A program made the translations under genes and the position numbers. This document shows positions 27,702 to 37,085 of a stretch of DNA of 64,000 nt, piece by piece (within the stretch, counting starts at the first letter, position 1; every line of letters begins with the position of its first letter). The notes under the pieces are model-generated. The model ran no database searches. It saw nothing but the letters and a program-made list of their open reading frames with translations, and had not been told where the DNA came from. Source of the stretch: Thiodiazotropha sp040506705 (GTDB lineage Bacteria > Pseudomonadota > Gammaproteobacteria > Chromatiales > Chromatiaceae); NCBI GenBank assembly GCA_040506705.1, contig JBEVWG010000007.1, positions 1-64,000 of the forward strand. Reading direction: 5' to 3'.

Positions 27702-28247
27702 GTTCTTCGTTTGTTCTCGAGCAGCCGGGCGTTAAAAGTTCAGGATCCATTGTTTTACACGCTTCCCTGAAAGTTTAGTTGGGGATGACCTCGAAGCAAG
27801 CTTGAATGTCATCAATAATTGTCAGTCAGGGAATTTAGATCGTCTATTCAAATTCAGATAACAGTTCAACAGCGTATCCAATTATTGCACTCAACCATTA
27901 CCTGGTTGGCCACTAGAGTGCAGACCCTCTTATTCCAAATGAGAGGCCAGGATTGCCTGGTCAAATTCTCTCCAACATAACTATTACATTTAACTGCGCT
28001 GTATACCATATCCCATCAATTGAACACCCTACCAGGTAGGTAGGGTTTCTACCCCGCTCAACTACATATTTTCAGACCCGCAGGGTAGGGGCGAACCCCG
28101 GCCAAAGGCGTAGTACCACTCAAAGACCATATATATAAAGAGACGTAAGATTGGCTGCAAGTGCTGGTAAAGGGGCCAGTATATCTGGCTGGCTTGTATG
28201 CAAGCCCCGGAAAGTTTGTTGACCAATTAGGTCTGGAGAAAGAAACC
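27702..28247. other. 546-bp regulatory region upstream of the copper locus
   Basis: It lies between the response regulator (minus) and the giant secreted protein (plus). It contains a 21-bp palindrome (28026-28046), a GGGG-CGAA-CCCC foldback (28088-28099), a TATAAA -10 candidate (28134-28139, no clear -35), and a GGCTTG-TATG-CAAGCC hairpin (28191-28206) close to the start codon. Repeated CTACC/GGTAG words between 28026 and 28091 are striking. No ORF is credible. Confidence 0.6.
28026..28046. promoter_or_regulatory. 21-bp palindrome, candidate operator
   Basis: ACCCTACC-aggta-GGTAGGGT is a perfect inverted repeat with 8-bp arms, 202-222 bases before the first gene of the copper locus and beside the response regulator gene. 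The size suits a dimeric LuxR-type regulator. It also resembles the head of the REP-like sequences at the window end (GTAGGGT), so it may be a REP relic instead. Confidence 0.4.
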
Positions 28248-31200
28248 ATGATAAACGAGAATCAGGGTTACAAAAACAGAGTCGCGATGATATTCATTAT
28301 GCTGACTCTGCTTTTTTTAAGTACCGCAGTAAATGCTGCGCGTTTTAACCTGAATGTAGTGGATGGCGCAGGCAACCCAGTGGAAGGTTTCCGCTGGATG
28401 ATTCAGGAGGACACCACATTTCCGGTGGATCCTGCTGCCCCGGCGACGACTGCTGATGAGCTGCTCTCACTGAGCTTTCACAGGAGTTATGCACCTGTCG
28501 GAAAGGCACAGAATGATGCCAGTGGCATGAGTGGCAATACAGATCTCTCAAGCGTAGAGATTTTGAATGTTACTCCTGGTAGATACTATGTATCCGTGTT
28601 GCCCTACAGTGGTCATGGCATTACTGGTGGTTCGGTAACTGTATTACCAAACGCCAACGATCCGGATAACATGCTTGATGATCTGACGGTGACATCTCAG
28701 GCCTATCCGATTCCTACTGCACAGATCTCGATCTTTCTCTTCCATGATAACTATCCAATCAATGGTGCGCCTGATCTTCCAGAAGAGACCAATCCAGCGC
28801 CAGGTGAGCCTGGTCATGTGGATTGGACTCAGTTTAACCTCTTTCTCGAAGAGCCTGCCGGTCGTTATGGACAGGCTGGTGGACAGGTCATTCAAGACGC
28901 TTTCGGTAACTATCTCGGTACCTCCTATCGTGAAGATTGCGATATCAACGGTCAACCCGATACCGATGTATTCACCAATTTCATCTGCTACGTAGATGGC
29001 GCGCCGATTATTGATCAACTGGGTAACGGAACACTGCAGCCCAATGAAGACGGCCTGCTGCTTGTTAAAAACCTGGCACCTGGTAAATATGGCATAATAA
29101 TCAAGCCCCCGATCAAAGATGCCAATGAACAAATTGGTTGGCAGCAGACCAGTACCATCGAGGGCAGTAAGGTTATCGATGCCTGGGTCAAGGCAAATGA
29201 GCCTGCCGCTTTTGTTGAGTTCGGACCTCCTGGTCCACATGTCTTCGTCGGCTTCATTAAGTCGACTGCTGATGGTGGTTTTCCTGCGTTGACATCAACG
29301 CCAGGGGAACAGGTTGCCACCGTCACAGGTACGGTTACCGATATTCATATCTCCCGTCCTCCTTTTTCTCAGTTTTACAGTGGACGTGATTTTCCTGGTT
29401 GCTGGGTTGGTGTGAATGACATGGCTGCCGGTGGTGGTCAAGGTGTCTTCGCTACACCATGTACCAACAGTAATTTTTCAATTCCTGGTCTGAGTCCTGG
29501 TTCATATCAACTGGTTATTTTTGATGCCAACCTGGATGCAGTCATTAGTTTGCAGCCCTTTACCGTCGATCCGACTGGTGGAACCTGTAATCTTGGTGGC
29601 ACCTGTAACTTTGGCGATGTGGGCGTCTTCAACTGGTTCTCCAGAGTCAATGCTGGCATTTTCTCTGATGAAGATCAGGATGGCTTCTGGGATCCAACTG
29701 AGGCAGGAATCGGGCCTGAGAGTCAGGATGTCTCACTGCGCTGGCGTGATGGCACCATCTATCAGAACTTTCCAACTGATGGTGAAGGCCTGGCGCCTTT
29801 CGATGAGAAGTTCCCCTTCTTTCATTGGTTGGTTGCGGAAGTCAGCTTTGCCAACAAGAAAGCTACCGGCGGTACTTTTGTAGTTGACGCTGGCGGTCCA
29901 GTGGACACCACCGCTACAGAGTTTCCAAGCTATGGTGAGTTGGTTCCTCAAGCCCAATGTACGGACTCATCCCAATACGATCCTGCGACCAACAGCTGTC
30001 CAGGATTTGAAGCCATCAACCCAAATACTGGTGATAATCTCTCTCGCACAGAGACCGGCCAGGTTTTGACGATGGGTATCCAGGGTTTTCTTGGACAAAC
30101 CAATGTGATGCAATTTGGTAAGACCGACTATATCGGTTTCACCGAGGCTGATTTTACTGCTTTCCCACCTGTCCTACCGAAATTCGTTGGTGAAAATGGC
30201 GGCATTTCAGGTATGGTTTTCTATGCCACCACCCGTGCCGAAGACGATCCTAAGACTGCCGCTGCAGAAGTGTGGGAGCCTGGCATGCCAAGAGTGCAGC
30301 TGGCTCTATATGCAGATGGTGACATCGACTCCTTTCCAATAGGTGCCAGCTTCCCGAATGGAACTGATGCCTTTGGTGAAGCAACCTATGGTGATGTGGA
30401 TTGGAATAACGATGGTATCGCTCAACCTGATGACGGTGTAATCGATGATATCGATCTTAACGGCTGTGTCAGTTATGCCGACGTTAATAACTATCCATTC
30501 GATAACTTCCCTGGAGACGAGGATATAGATTACAACTGGTCCAATACGCCTGATGCAAACGGCGTTTGTATCCAGAATCCTGGTCCAGGTAACGGCGTAT
30601 TTGATCTCAACGATGCACTGCAGGTCACTTACACTGACAGCTGGGACGACAGCATTCCAGAAGGGTGTCAGGGGCGAAACAATGTGGGTGTCGCTATTGT
30701 CGATCCTCCAATTGCCGATGACCGCTGTTTTGACGGACTGCGAAACTACAATCAGCTACGTGATGCTGTATTTGATGGTGGCTTTGCCTTTGCGGACTAT
30801 GATCTTGCTCATCTGACCGCTATTGGTGGTAACACCGCAGCCGCTGTAGCAGACATCCAGAACTATCTGGTAAGTGCTGATGCCGCGGTTCGTGCGATCG
30901 ATCCTGCTAAGGCGGATAACCTGCAACTAGGTATGCTGCCGAGCGACTACATCGTGCAGATGTCGACCCCTCCAGGGTACGAAAACCTTAGAGAGGAACA
31001 TAAGAACGTCGACTTCGGTGATGAGTACATCCCAGGTGAAGGCCAGGATTGGCGGGCTGATCTACAGGCTCTTCCACCATCATGCGTAGGTGAACCTCAT
31101 GTTGTGCCCCAATATCTCACCATGGTCACCAAAGATGGCAGCGGTGATGCAGGAGTAGGTGATGCCAATCTGATCGATCCGGCTCTGGTTGGAGATGAAG

Positions 31201-34200
31201 GGGTCTATGCACCTTTCGCAGGTGATACCCGCCCATTGTGTGACATGAAACAGATCCCGCTCTCATCTGCACAGAATGCTGCAGCTGAGTTCTTCGTCAT
31301 GACTCATGTACCTAAGGCAGGCAATATTTCAGGTGTCATCCTGAACGATCTGGCCAATGAGTTCGATCCAAGCGCACCAAGCTTTGGTGAGAAGTATGCA
31401 CCACCTCATGTGCCAGTCGCCTTCTATGACTGGAATGGTGATCTGGTGAACCGGGTCTATGCCGATCAGTATGGTCGCTTTGACGCTCTGGTGCCTTCGA
31501 CCTCTACAGCCAATCTGCCGATGCCTTCCGGTATGTCACCTAACATGCTGGTCTCCTGCATGAACGACGCCGGTCCGATCAAGAATCCACAGTATGATCC
31601 AACTGCAGATACTGATGGTGATGGTATTGATGAGAACGGACAGTCGGCGCTGATTATCGATCCTTACTTCGATACTCAGTACAGCCAGTTCTGTTACACC
31701 TTCCAGTATATGCCAGGAACCATTACCTATCTGGATACCCCAGTGGTACAGGTTGCGGCTTTTGCTGGTCCTGGACAGTTCCCGGTCGATTGCGAACGCC
31801 CAGACTCAACCCCGATGATCTCATCGGTGAAGCGTCGCAACAGCAGTGGCGGTGGCGGTCCTTTCGCTCTGCCAGGCCAGGAGATTCGCATCAACTCTAT
31901 GGGTAACAACATTGTTGTACCTAATCCTGAGTGGGATGGTGCTGATCTGGCGCTGAAGACAACGACCCGTGACTATCGCTTCTCAGCAGCTGCTCAAGCC
32001 TGGATTGAGGATGCCACTGGCACTCGCTCCCAGCTGACAGTATCTAGTGGAAACGGTAACCGGATCTTCGCAACCATACCTGCCGGTACAGCAGCAGGTG
32101 AATATCAACTGACTGTTGTTAATAGTGATGGTGCTGAAACACCTATCGGTGTAACACTGACAGTTGGTGTTGATGTTAACGGCACTGAGATGGGTCTGCG
32201 CGGCAATGGTACCTACTACAACGTAGTCAATATTCCAAGCGCCCAATATCCTACTATTCAGTCAGCTATTGGTAATCCACTGGAAGGTCAGCCTGGTGTT
32301 GAAGCTGGTGATCTGATTCTGGTTGCACCTGGTGTGTACGATGAGATGGTCATTATGTACAAGCCGGTTAAGCTCCAAGGCTGGGGCGCTGGTGCAGTAA
32401 CCATCAATGCCAGAAAGTCACCGACTGAGAAGATTATCGCCTGGCGTGCACTTGCCCAATATCTGGTGGATGATGGTTCCATTACCCAGACACCAGGTCA
32501 GGTAAATGCACCTTTCGGTTTTCCTGGTCTGAACGGCGGCGCCTTCCCCACGGAAGAGGGTGCAGGCGTGTTTGTTGCCGGTGTACGTAACGGCATCAAC
32601 CGCTTTGGTCATCCGCGTAACCGTGGTGCCAGAATCGATGGTTTCACCATTATCGGTGCCAGCACCGGTGGCGGTATCATCGCTAATGGTTTTAACCAGT
32701 TCCTGCATATTGCTAACAATCGTTTGACTGCCAACTCAGGCTTCAACGGTGGTGGTATTCGTATCGGTCATCCTGACCTGACACACGCCATTGCCAATGA
32801 AAACGATCCTAGCTTTGTGAATGGCAATCCGAACCAGGCTGTTGGCTCATTGGTCTATGATGATGCTGTCAACGACCGAGTTCGTATTCACCATAACCAC
32901 ATCAGCCAGAACGGTACCCTTAACGGTGCAGGTGGCGGTATCTCTCTGAATACCGGCAGCGACAGTTATCGTGTACAGAAGAACTGGGTATGCGGTAACT
33001 TCAGCCAGGGCGGCGGTGGCGGTATCGCTCACCAGGGTCTCTCGCGTAACGGTCTGATCGAGGATAACACCATCCTCTTCAACGAGACCTTCCGTCAGAC
33101 TCCCGGCAGTGCGCCGGCTGGTGGTGGTATCCTGGTTACAGGTCTGCCAGCACTTATTCCAGAGGATGAGACAGGTCTGTTGCTCTCACCTGGAACAGGT
33201 CATGTCACCATCGACGCCAACCTGATCCGGGGTAACCTGGCAGGTGCCGGTGACGGTAGCGGTATCATGCTCTCCAGCATCAATGGCCAGGATATTGGCC
33301 AGAGTCTGGGTGCACGTGGTCCCTGGTATCGTGTCTTGGTCTACAACAACATGATCGACAACAATGTTGCTGGTGTGGCAGGCGCCTTGGCTCTGCTCGA
33401 TTCACCTAAGGTCTTTATCCGTAACAACACAGTCGCCAACAACGACTCTACAGCTACCGGATCTCAGGCCTTCGCACCTGGTTCACCAAATCTCTCCACA
33501 GCTATGCCAGCGGGTATCGTCTCCCGTTACCACAGTGATGTGATGGATCAGTTGCTGAATCTGGATGAGAACTTTGGTGATGTCTTTGTCGATCCGGATG
33601 TGTTTGGTAGTCGCCCACAGGGTTCAGATTTCTCTGATCCGATCCTGCGTGACTCGATTGTCTATCACAACCGTTCATTCTTCTGGACCAACTTTGATGA
33701 TCCAAACACATTGGTGATTGAAAACAGTCTGGTACCAGTGACCTGTGACACGCCTGCGGCACCTGTCGGTAACGCTAACTGCGATATCGCGACAGTGGCC
33801 TCAATGGATGATGTTTCCCGTGATCTTGCAGTGTTGAACGGTCTTGGAGTAAGCCCTGATTTTAGTCTCAATCCGATTAGATCACTGCTCCTGGCAGGTA
33901 CGCCTTACAGTACAAACAACACCTATATCACTGGTGATCCTGGCTTTGCCAACGAGTACTTCAACGTAGGACGTAACAACACCTTGTTGTTCAACGAAGC
34001 GATTGGGCTGCAGACAGCAGCGGCTTTCGACGAGGGTGGCAACTTCATTCAGGTAGCTTTTGGTCCGCTCTCTCTGGTTGAGCCGGGTACAGCTGGAGCA
34101 ACCCTGTTTGATTACCATCTGGCTGTTGGTTCAGCTGCAATCAACAACGGTGGCAGTACCCCTGCCAGTGGCCTGTTGAGTGTTGACTTTGACAATGATG

Positions 34201-34256
34201 CGAGGACACCAGCAGCTGGTCAGTCCGACATCGGTGCTGATGAGATGGTGCCTTAA
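28248..34256 (+). CDS. Giant secreted protein: SdrD/Cna-B-like modules plus right-handed beta-helix
   Basis: 2002 residues from the ATG at 28248 (RBS GGAGAAAG). A start 87 bases upstream would put extra residues before the signal peptide. The Sec signal ends at VNA-A (about residue 30). The first two thirds hold beta-sandwich modules of the carboxypeptidase-regulatory/SdrD_B kind (for example GIFSDEDQDGFWDPTEAG and GNISGVILNDLANEF) and several Asp-rich Ca-binding-like loops (DWNNDGIAQPDD, DTDGDGIDENG). An IPT-like module precedes YPTIQSAIGNP..GDLILVAPGVYDE, the usual opening of a parallel beta-helix. Gly-Gly-Gly-Ile turns repeat through the next 350 residues. The end (AINNGGSTPASG...QSDIGADE) matches choice-of-anchor Q-type tails. 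No copper motif or enzyme motif is visible, so it is a likely cell-surface scaffold for the oxidases encoded next. Confidence 0.85.
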   Translation: MINENQGYKNRVAMIFIMLTLLFLSTAVNAARFNLNVVDGAGNPVEGFRWMIQEDTTFPVDPAAPATTADELLSLSFHRSYAPVGKAQNDASGMSGNTDLSSVEILNVTPGRYYVSVLPYSGHGITGGSVTVLPNANDPDNMLDDLTVTSQAYPIPTAQISIFLFHDNYPINGAPDLPEETNPAPGEPGHVDWTQFNLFLEEPAGRYGQAGGQVIQDAFGNYLGTSYREDCDINGQPDTDVFTNFICYVDGAPIIDQLGNGTLQPNEDGLLLVKNLAPGKYGIIIKPPIKDANEQIGWQQTSTIEGSKVIDAWVKANEPAAFVEFGPPGPHVFVGFIKSTADGGFPALTSTPGEQVATVTGTVTDIHISRPPFSQFYSGRDFPGCWVGVNDMAAGGGQGVFATPCTNSNFSIPGLSPGSYQLVIFDANLDAVISLQPFTVDPTGGTCNLGGTCNFGDVGVFNWFSRVNAGIFSDEDQDGFWDPTEAGIGPESQDVSLRWRDGTIYQNFPTDGEGLAPFDEKFPFFHWLVAEVSFANKKATGGTFVVDAGGPVDTTATEFPSYGELVPQAQCTDSSQYDPATNSCPGFEAINPNTGDNLSRTETGQVLTMGIQGFLGQTNVMQFGKTDYIGFTEADFTAFPPVLPKFVGENGGISGMVFYATTRAEDDPKTAAAEVWEPGMPRVQLALYADGDIDSFPIGASFPNGTDAFGEATYGDVDWNNDGIAQPDDGVIDDIDLNGCVSYADVNNYPFDNFPGDEDIDYNWSNTPDANGVCIQNPGPGNGVFDLNDALQVTYTDSWDDSIPEGCQGRNNVGVAIVDPPIADDRCFDGLRNYNQLRDAVFDGGFAFADYDLAHLTAIGGNTAAAVADIQNYLVSADAAVRAIDPAKADNLQLGMLPSDYIVQMSTPPGYENLREEHKNVDFGDEYIPGEGQDWRADLQALPPSCVGEPHVVPQYLTMVTKDGSGDAGVGDANLIDPALVGDEGVYAPFAGDTRPLCDMKQIPLSSAQNAAAEFFVMTHVPKAGNISGVILNDLANEFDPSAPSFGEKYAPPHVPVAFYDWNGDLVNRVYADQYGRFDALVPSTSTANLPMPSGMSPNMLVSCMNDAGPIKNPQYDPTADTDGDGIDENGQSALIIDPYFDTQYSQFCYTFQYMPGTITYLDTPVVQVAAFAGPGQFPVDCERPDSTPMISSVKRRNSSGGGGPFALPGQEIRINSMGNNIVVPNPEWDGADLALKTTTRDYRFSAAAQAWIEDATGTRSQLTVSSGNGNRIFATIPAGTAAGEYQLTVVNSDGAETPIGVTLTVGVDVNGTEMGLRGNGTYYNVVNIPSAQYPTIQSAIGNPLEGQPGVEAGDLILVAPGVYDEMVIMYKPVKLQGWGAGAVTINARKSPTEKIIAWRALAQYLVDDGSITQTPGQVNAPFGFPGLNGGAFPTEEGAGVFVAGVRNGINRFGHPRNRGARIDGFTIIGASTGGGIIANGFNQFLHIANNRLTANSGFNGGGIRIGHPDLTHAIANENDPSFVNGNPNQAVGSLVYDDAVNDRVRIHHNHISQNGTLNGAGGGISLNTGSDSYRVQKNWVCGNFSQGGGGGIAHQGLSRNGLIEDNTILFNETFRQTPGSAPAGGGILVTGLPALIPEDETGLLLSPGTGHVTIDANLIRGNLAGAGDGSGIMLSSINGQDIGQSLGARGPWYRVLVYNNMIDNNVAGVAGALALLDSPKVFIRNNTVANNDSTATGSQAFAPGSPNLSTAMPAGIVSRYHSDVMDQLLNLDENFGDVFVDPDVFGSRPQGSDFSDPILRDSIVYHNRSFFWTNFDDPNTLVIENSLVPVTCDTPAAPVGNANCDIATVASMDDVSRDLAVLNGLGVSPDFSLNPIRSLLLAGTPYSTNNTYITGDPGFANEYFNVGRNNTLLFNEAIGLQTAAAFDEGGNFIQVAFGPLSLVEPGTAGATLFDYHLAVGSAAINNGGSTPASGLLSVDFDNDARTPAAGQSDIGADEMVP

Positions 34257-34283
34257 ATGAATAAGTCAAAACCAACAATTGAA

Positions 34284-34325
34284 TTGTCCCTGACTGCGCC
34301 TGGCCAGGCGCAGGTCAAAGGACAA
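34284..34325 (+). other. Very stable intercistronic hairpin before the oxidase trio
   Basis: A perfect 18-bp palindrome TGCGCCTGGCCAGGCGCA (34295-34312) is extended by GAC/GGTC and by TTGTCC (34284-34289) pairing with GGACAA (34320-34325). This makes a stem of about 18 bp in 42 bases. No T-run follows. It lies between the giant gene and the first oxidase gene, so it may be an RNA processing or stabilising element, or a partial terminator. Confidence 0.65.
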
Positions 34326-34390
34326 ACAGAGCAAGAAAGTTATTTTGTCATTATGCCAGGCGGTTACAAGATCACGAGGAGTAACGCCCA

Positions 34391-35665
34391 ATGAAAACGT
34401 TTAGCAAAAATACACTCGCGGGAGCCATTGCATTGACGCTGCTGGGTTTCATGGGCAGCGCCGCTGCGGTGGTCAATATCCAGTGTCCCGGTGACAGCAA
34501 CGGTGATGCGGTGATTGATGATCCATTTGCTCCGGATAACCACAAATGTATGAGCCTGGTTGCCGGTGATGGTTTTGCCGTCATGTCTGATGACAATCCG
34601 ATGTATATCTTCGGTTTTGGTAATCAGACTGGAACCGCTGAGTCGAATGTCATCGCCAACGGTATCCTCGATGCAGAGTGGTCGGGCCCTACCATCGAAC
34701 TTGATGAGGGAGATGAGTTCTGGCTCAACCTGACCAACGTGGGTACGGTGATACGTCCCGATCTGTTCGATCCACACACCATTCACTGGCATGGCTTTCC
34801 TAATGCCTCTGCAGTATTTGATGGTGTGCCTGAGGTTTCGATCAGTATCAACATGGGTGCGACCCTCTCCTACTACTACAATGTGGTCGAGCCTGGCACC
34901 TATCTCTATCACTGCCATGTGGAAGCCACAGAGCATATGGAGATGGGCATGTTGGCCAACCTCTATGTACATCCTCGTCAGGATGAGACAGGTTGTGTGA
35001 GTCCAAATCCAGGCTGCCCGATTGCCACAAGAAAAGGCGGTACTGATCTGGGCGCACCTTTAGGGTATGTCTACAACGACGACGATGGCAGCACAGCGTT
35101 TGATCATGAGGTGGCCCTGCAACTGTCCAGTTTTGATGCCGATTTCCATGATGCGAGTTTGTTTGTTCAACCTCTGCCATTCGCGCTACTGGAGGGTGAA
35201 TATCCGCAGTTCAATGGTCGAGGCTATCCTGACACAGTCAGAGCAGGTGCTCTTCCTCCTCCTGTCGATGACGCAACGGGTAAGGTCACCGGCACTCCTG
35301 GTGAAATCCTTAACAATGGTACGCCCTCCCAAACTTTGGATTCAGTTATTGAAGTTAACCAGGGTGAGAGACTTTTGCTGAGACTTTCCAATGTGGGACT
35401 GGATCGCTTCTGGACCATTTCAGCGCCTGGTTTGAAGATGACAGTAGTCGGAACCGGTGCTCGCCACATGCGAGGTGCAGATGGTAAGAACCTCTATCAC
35501 ACCGCATCTTCACTGAACTTCGGTGGTGGTGAGACGCTTGACGTGATTCTCGAGACAGCAGACATCGCACCAGGGACCTACTTCCTGCATACAACTGAAC
35601 TCCACCAGATGAGCAACATGACACAGTTCGATGGCGGCATGATCACTGAGATCGTCGTGAACTAA
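34391..35665 (+). CDS. Multicopper-oxidase-like protein 1 (carries the C/D-type copper motifs)
   Basis: 424 residues with a Sec signal (cut near SAAA-V, about residue 27). Two cupredoxin domains. The first has HTIHWHG (His129, His132, His134) and YHCHVEATEHMEMGM (His174, Cys175, His176, His182, Met185/187). Together these give a type 1 copper site and half of the trinuclear ligands. The second domain keeps the fold but has lost copper motifs; where a WHSH motif should be it reads FLHTTELHQMSN (about residues 398-409). It therefore cannot build a full trinuclear centre alone. The missing HxH pairs are found in the next protein. RBS GAGGAG lies 8 bases before ATG. A copper nitrite reductase is less likely: the NirK-type HCAPPGMVPWH motif is absent and the HxxHxHG motif is laccase-like. 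Confidence 0.85.
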   Translation: MKTFSKNTLAGAIALTLLGFMGSAAAVVNIQCPGDSNGDAVIDDPFAPDNHKCMSLVAGDGFAVMSDDNPMYIFGFGNQTGTAESNVIANGILDAEWSGPTIELDEGDEFWLNLTNVGTVIRPDLFDPHTIHWHGFPNASAVFDGVPEVSISINMGATLSYYYNVVEPGTYLYHCHVEATEHMEMGMLANLYVHPRQDETGCVSPNPGCPIATRKGGTDLGAPLGYVYNDDDGSTAFDHEVALQLSSFDADFHDASLFVQPLPFALLEGEYPQFNGRGYPDTVRAGALPPPVDDATGKVTGTPGEILNNGTPSQTLDSVIEVNQGERLLLRLSNVGLDRFWTISAPGLKMTVVGTGARHMRGADGKNLYHTASSLNFGGGETLDVILETADIAPGTYFLHTTELHQMSNMTQFDGGMITEIVVN

Positions 35666-35687
35666 AGCCAAGCCGAGCTAGGAGATA

Positions 35688-37070
35688 ATGATGATGAGAA
35701 AATTACTCAAACAACCTGGACGGCTGATGGGCGTCCTGATGTTGGGTGTTGCGAGTCTGCTTCCCTGGGCGCAGGCTCAGGCGGCACACGACATCCGCGG
35801 CATTATGCCGGATACAAATGGGGTGTTTAACCTATACAGCTTCCCTTTCAATATGAACCTGCCAGAAGGCACCAGCCTCTATATGTGGGGGTTTGGTGAT
35901 CGCGATGGGGGAACCGGAGCAACCCATCAGGAAGGGGATGGCTATGCACTGCCTCAATATCCTGCGCCGACTTTGATTGTTCAGGAAGGTCAGGCGATTA
36001 CCATCAACCTGACCAATTACGGTGTGCCTAATCCGGTATCCATCGTCATGACAGGTCATAATCTGGAAGCAACCGGTGGTTCTCCAGGTCTGGTAACCCA
36101 ATCAGCCGATGTTGGCGAGTCAGTGACCTACAGTTTCACTGCTGGCAGTCCAGGTACCTATATCTACCACAGTCTTGATGGCTCGAATCCGGGTCTGCAT
36201 GCTGAAATGGGGTTGCAGGGTGTGATGATTGTGCGTCCTGCAGACGGTAGTCGTACTGCCTACGGTGCGGGCACCCTGACTGACTATGATCAGGAAAATC
36301 TCTATCTGATGACTGAGATTGATCCCGATATCCATATTCAGATGGAGAAGGGTCACTTCGAGCATTTCACCAACTCTGACCGTTATGCCAAGGTCTGGTT
36401 TATCAACGGCCGGGTTTTCCCCGATCTCTTCCAAGGGGACTTCAATAATCTCTTTCCTCATCAGCCTTATGAGTCACTGGTAATGGCCCATCCTGGTGAT
36501 TACGTCCTGGTACGCAATGTCAATGCAGGTCAGGACTCACATCCAATGCATTACCATGGTGAGAACCTGCGATTCATAGGTCGTGATGGCAAAATGCTTA
36601 CCTCTGATGGTGCGGTTTCCAATTTAGGGCGTTCTGACAACACTATTAATTCAGCTCCCAAGCAGACCGTTGATGCCCTCTGGACCTGGTCAGGTAAGAA
36701 CTTGAACTGGGATATCTACGGACACGATACCAACCACGTCTGTATTGATGGTAATGGTGACGGTTTTGGTGACGTTTCAGCAGGCAGTACCTATGAGCAT
36801 GAGTTCTGCGATGACCATGGCAAGGCGCTCTCCAACCTGGTCAACATTCCTGGTATTGGCGATATGACACTGGGTGGTTGGTGGAGCGGTAGCCCCTTCC
36901 TGGGTGACACAGGCGATCTGCCTCCGGGTGAAGGTGGTCTGAATCCATTCGGTGGTTACTTTCTTGTATGGCACTCACATGCTGAAAAAGAGCTCACCAC
37001 GTTCGATATCTTTCCAGGTGGAAGCCTGGGTGCAGTTGTCGTCCTTCCGCCCTACGTTGGCATTCAATAA
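35688..37070 (+). CDS. Multicopper-oxidase-like protein 2 (carries the A/B-type copper motifs)
   Basis: 460 residues with a Sec signal ending AQAQA-A (about residue 32). The first cupredoxin domain has lost its copper ligands: YHSLDGSNPGLHAEMGL (from residue 160) aligns with HCHVEATEHMEMGM of protein 1 but the type 1 Cys is Ser162 and a His is Leu163. The second domain keeps HPMHYHG (His285, 288, 290) and VWHSHAEKEL (His429, His431), the motifs that supply the remaining trinuclear ligands. It starts with three ATG codons after GGAGATA, 22 bases after protein 1, so the two are surely cotranslated from one mRNA. A Ca-binding-like loop (DGNGDGFGD, near 354-362) interrupts the second domain. Alone it lacks a type 1 site. 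Confidence 0.85.
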   Translation: MMMRKLLKQPGRLMGVLMLGVASLLPWAQAQAAHDIRGIMPDTNGVFNLYSFPFNMNLPEGTSLYMWGFGDRDGGTGATHQEGDGYALPQYPAPTLIVQEGQAITINLTNYGVPNPVSIVMTGHNLEATGGSPGLVTQSADVGESVTYSFTAGSPGTYIYHSLDGSNPGLHAEMGLQGVMIVRPADGSRTAYGAGTLTDYDQENLYLMTEIDPDIHIQMEKGHFEHFTNSDRYAKVWFINGRVFPDLFQGDFNNLFPHQPYESLVMAHPGDYVLVRNVNAGQDSHPMHYHGENLRFIGRDGKMLTSDGAVSNLGRSDNTINSAPKQTVDALWTWSGKNLNWDIYGHDTNHVCIDGNGDGFGDVSAGSTYEHEFCDDHGKALSNLVNIPGIGDMTLGGWWSGSPFLGDTGDLPPGEGGLNPFGGYFLVWHSHAEKELTTFDIFPGGSLGAVVVLPPYVGIQ

Positions 37071-37085
37071 GGGGAGAAAGAGACA

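Noticed and set aside
28081..28210. c-di-GMP (GEMM) riboswitch in the leader of the giant gene
   Set aside because: GGCGAACCCCGGCCAAAGGCG recalls parts of it, but the conserved core order and paired helices cannot be drawn.
34391..35665. Copper nitrite reductase (NirK)
   Set aside because: The type 1 motif is HCHVEATEH, not the NirK form, and an HxxHxHG motif typical of oxidases is present.
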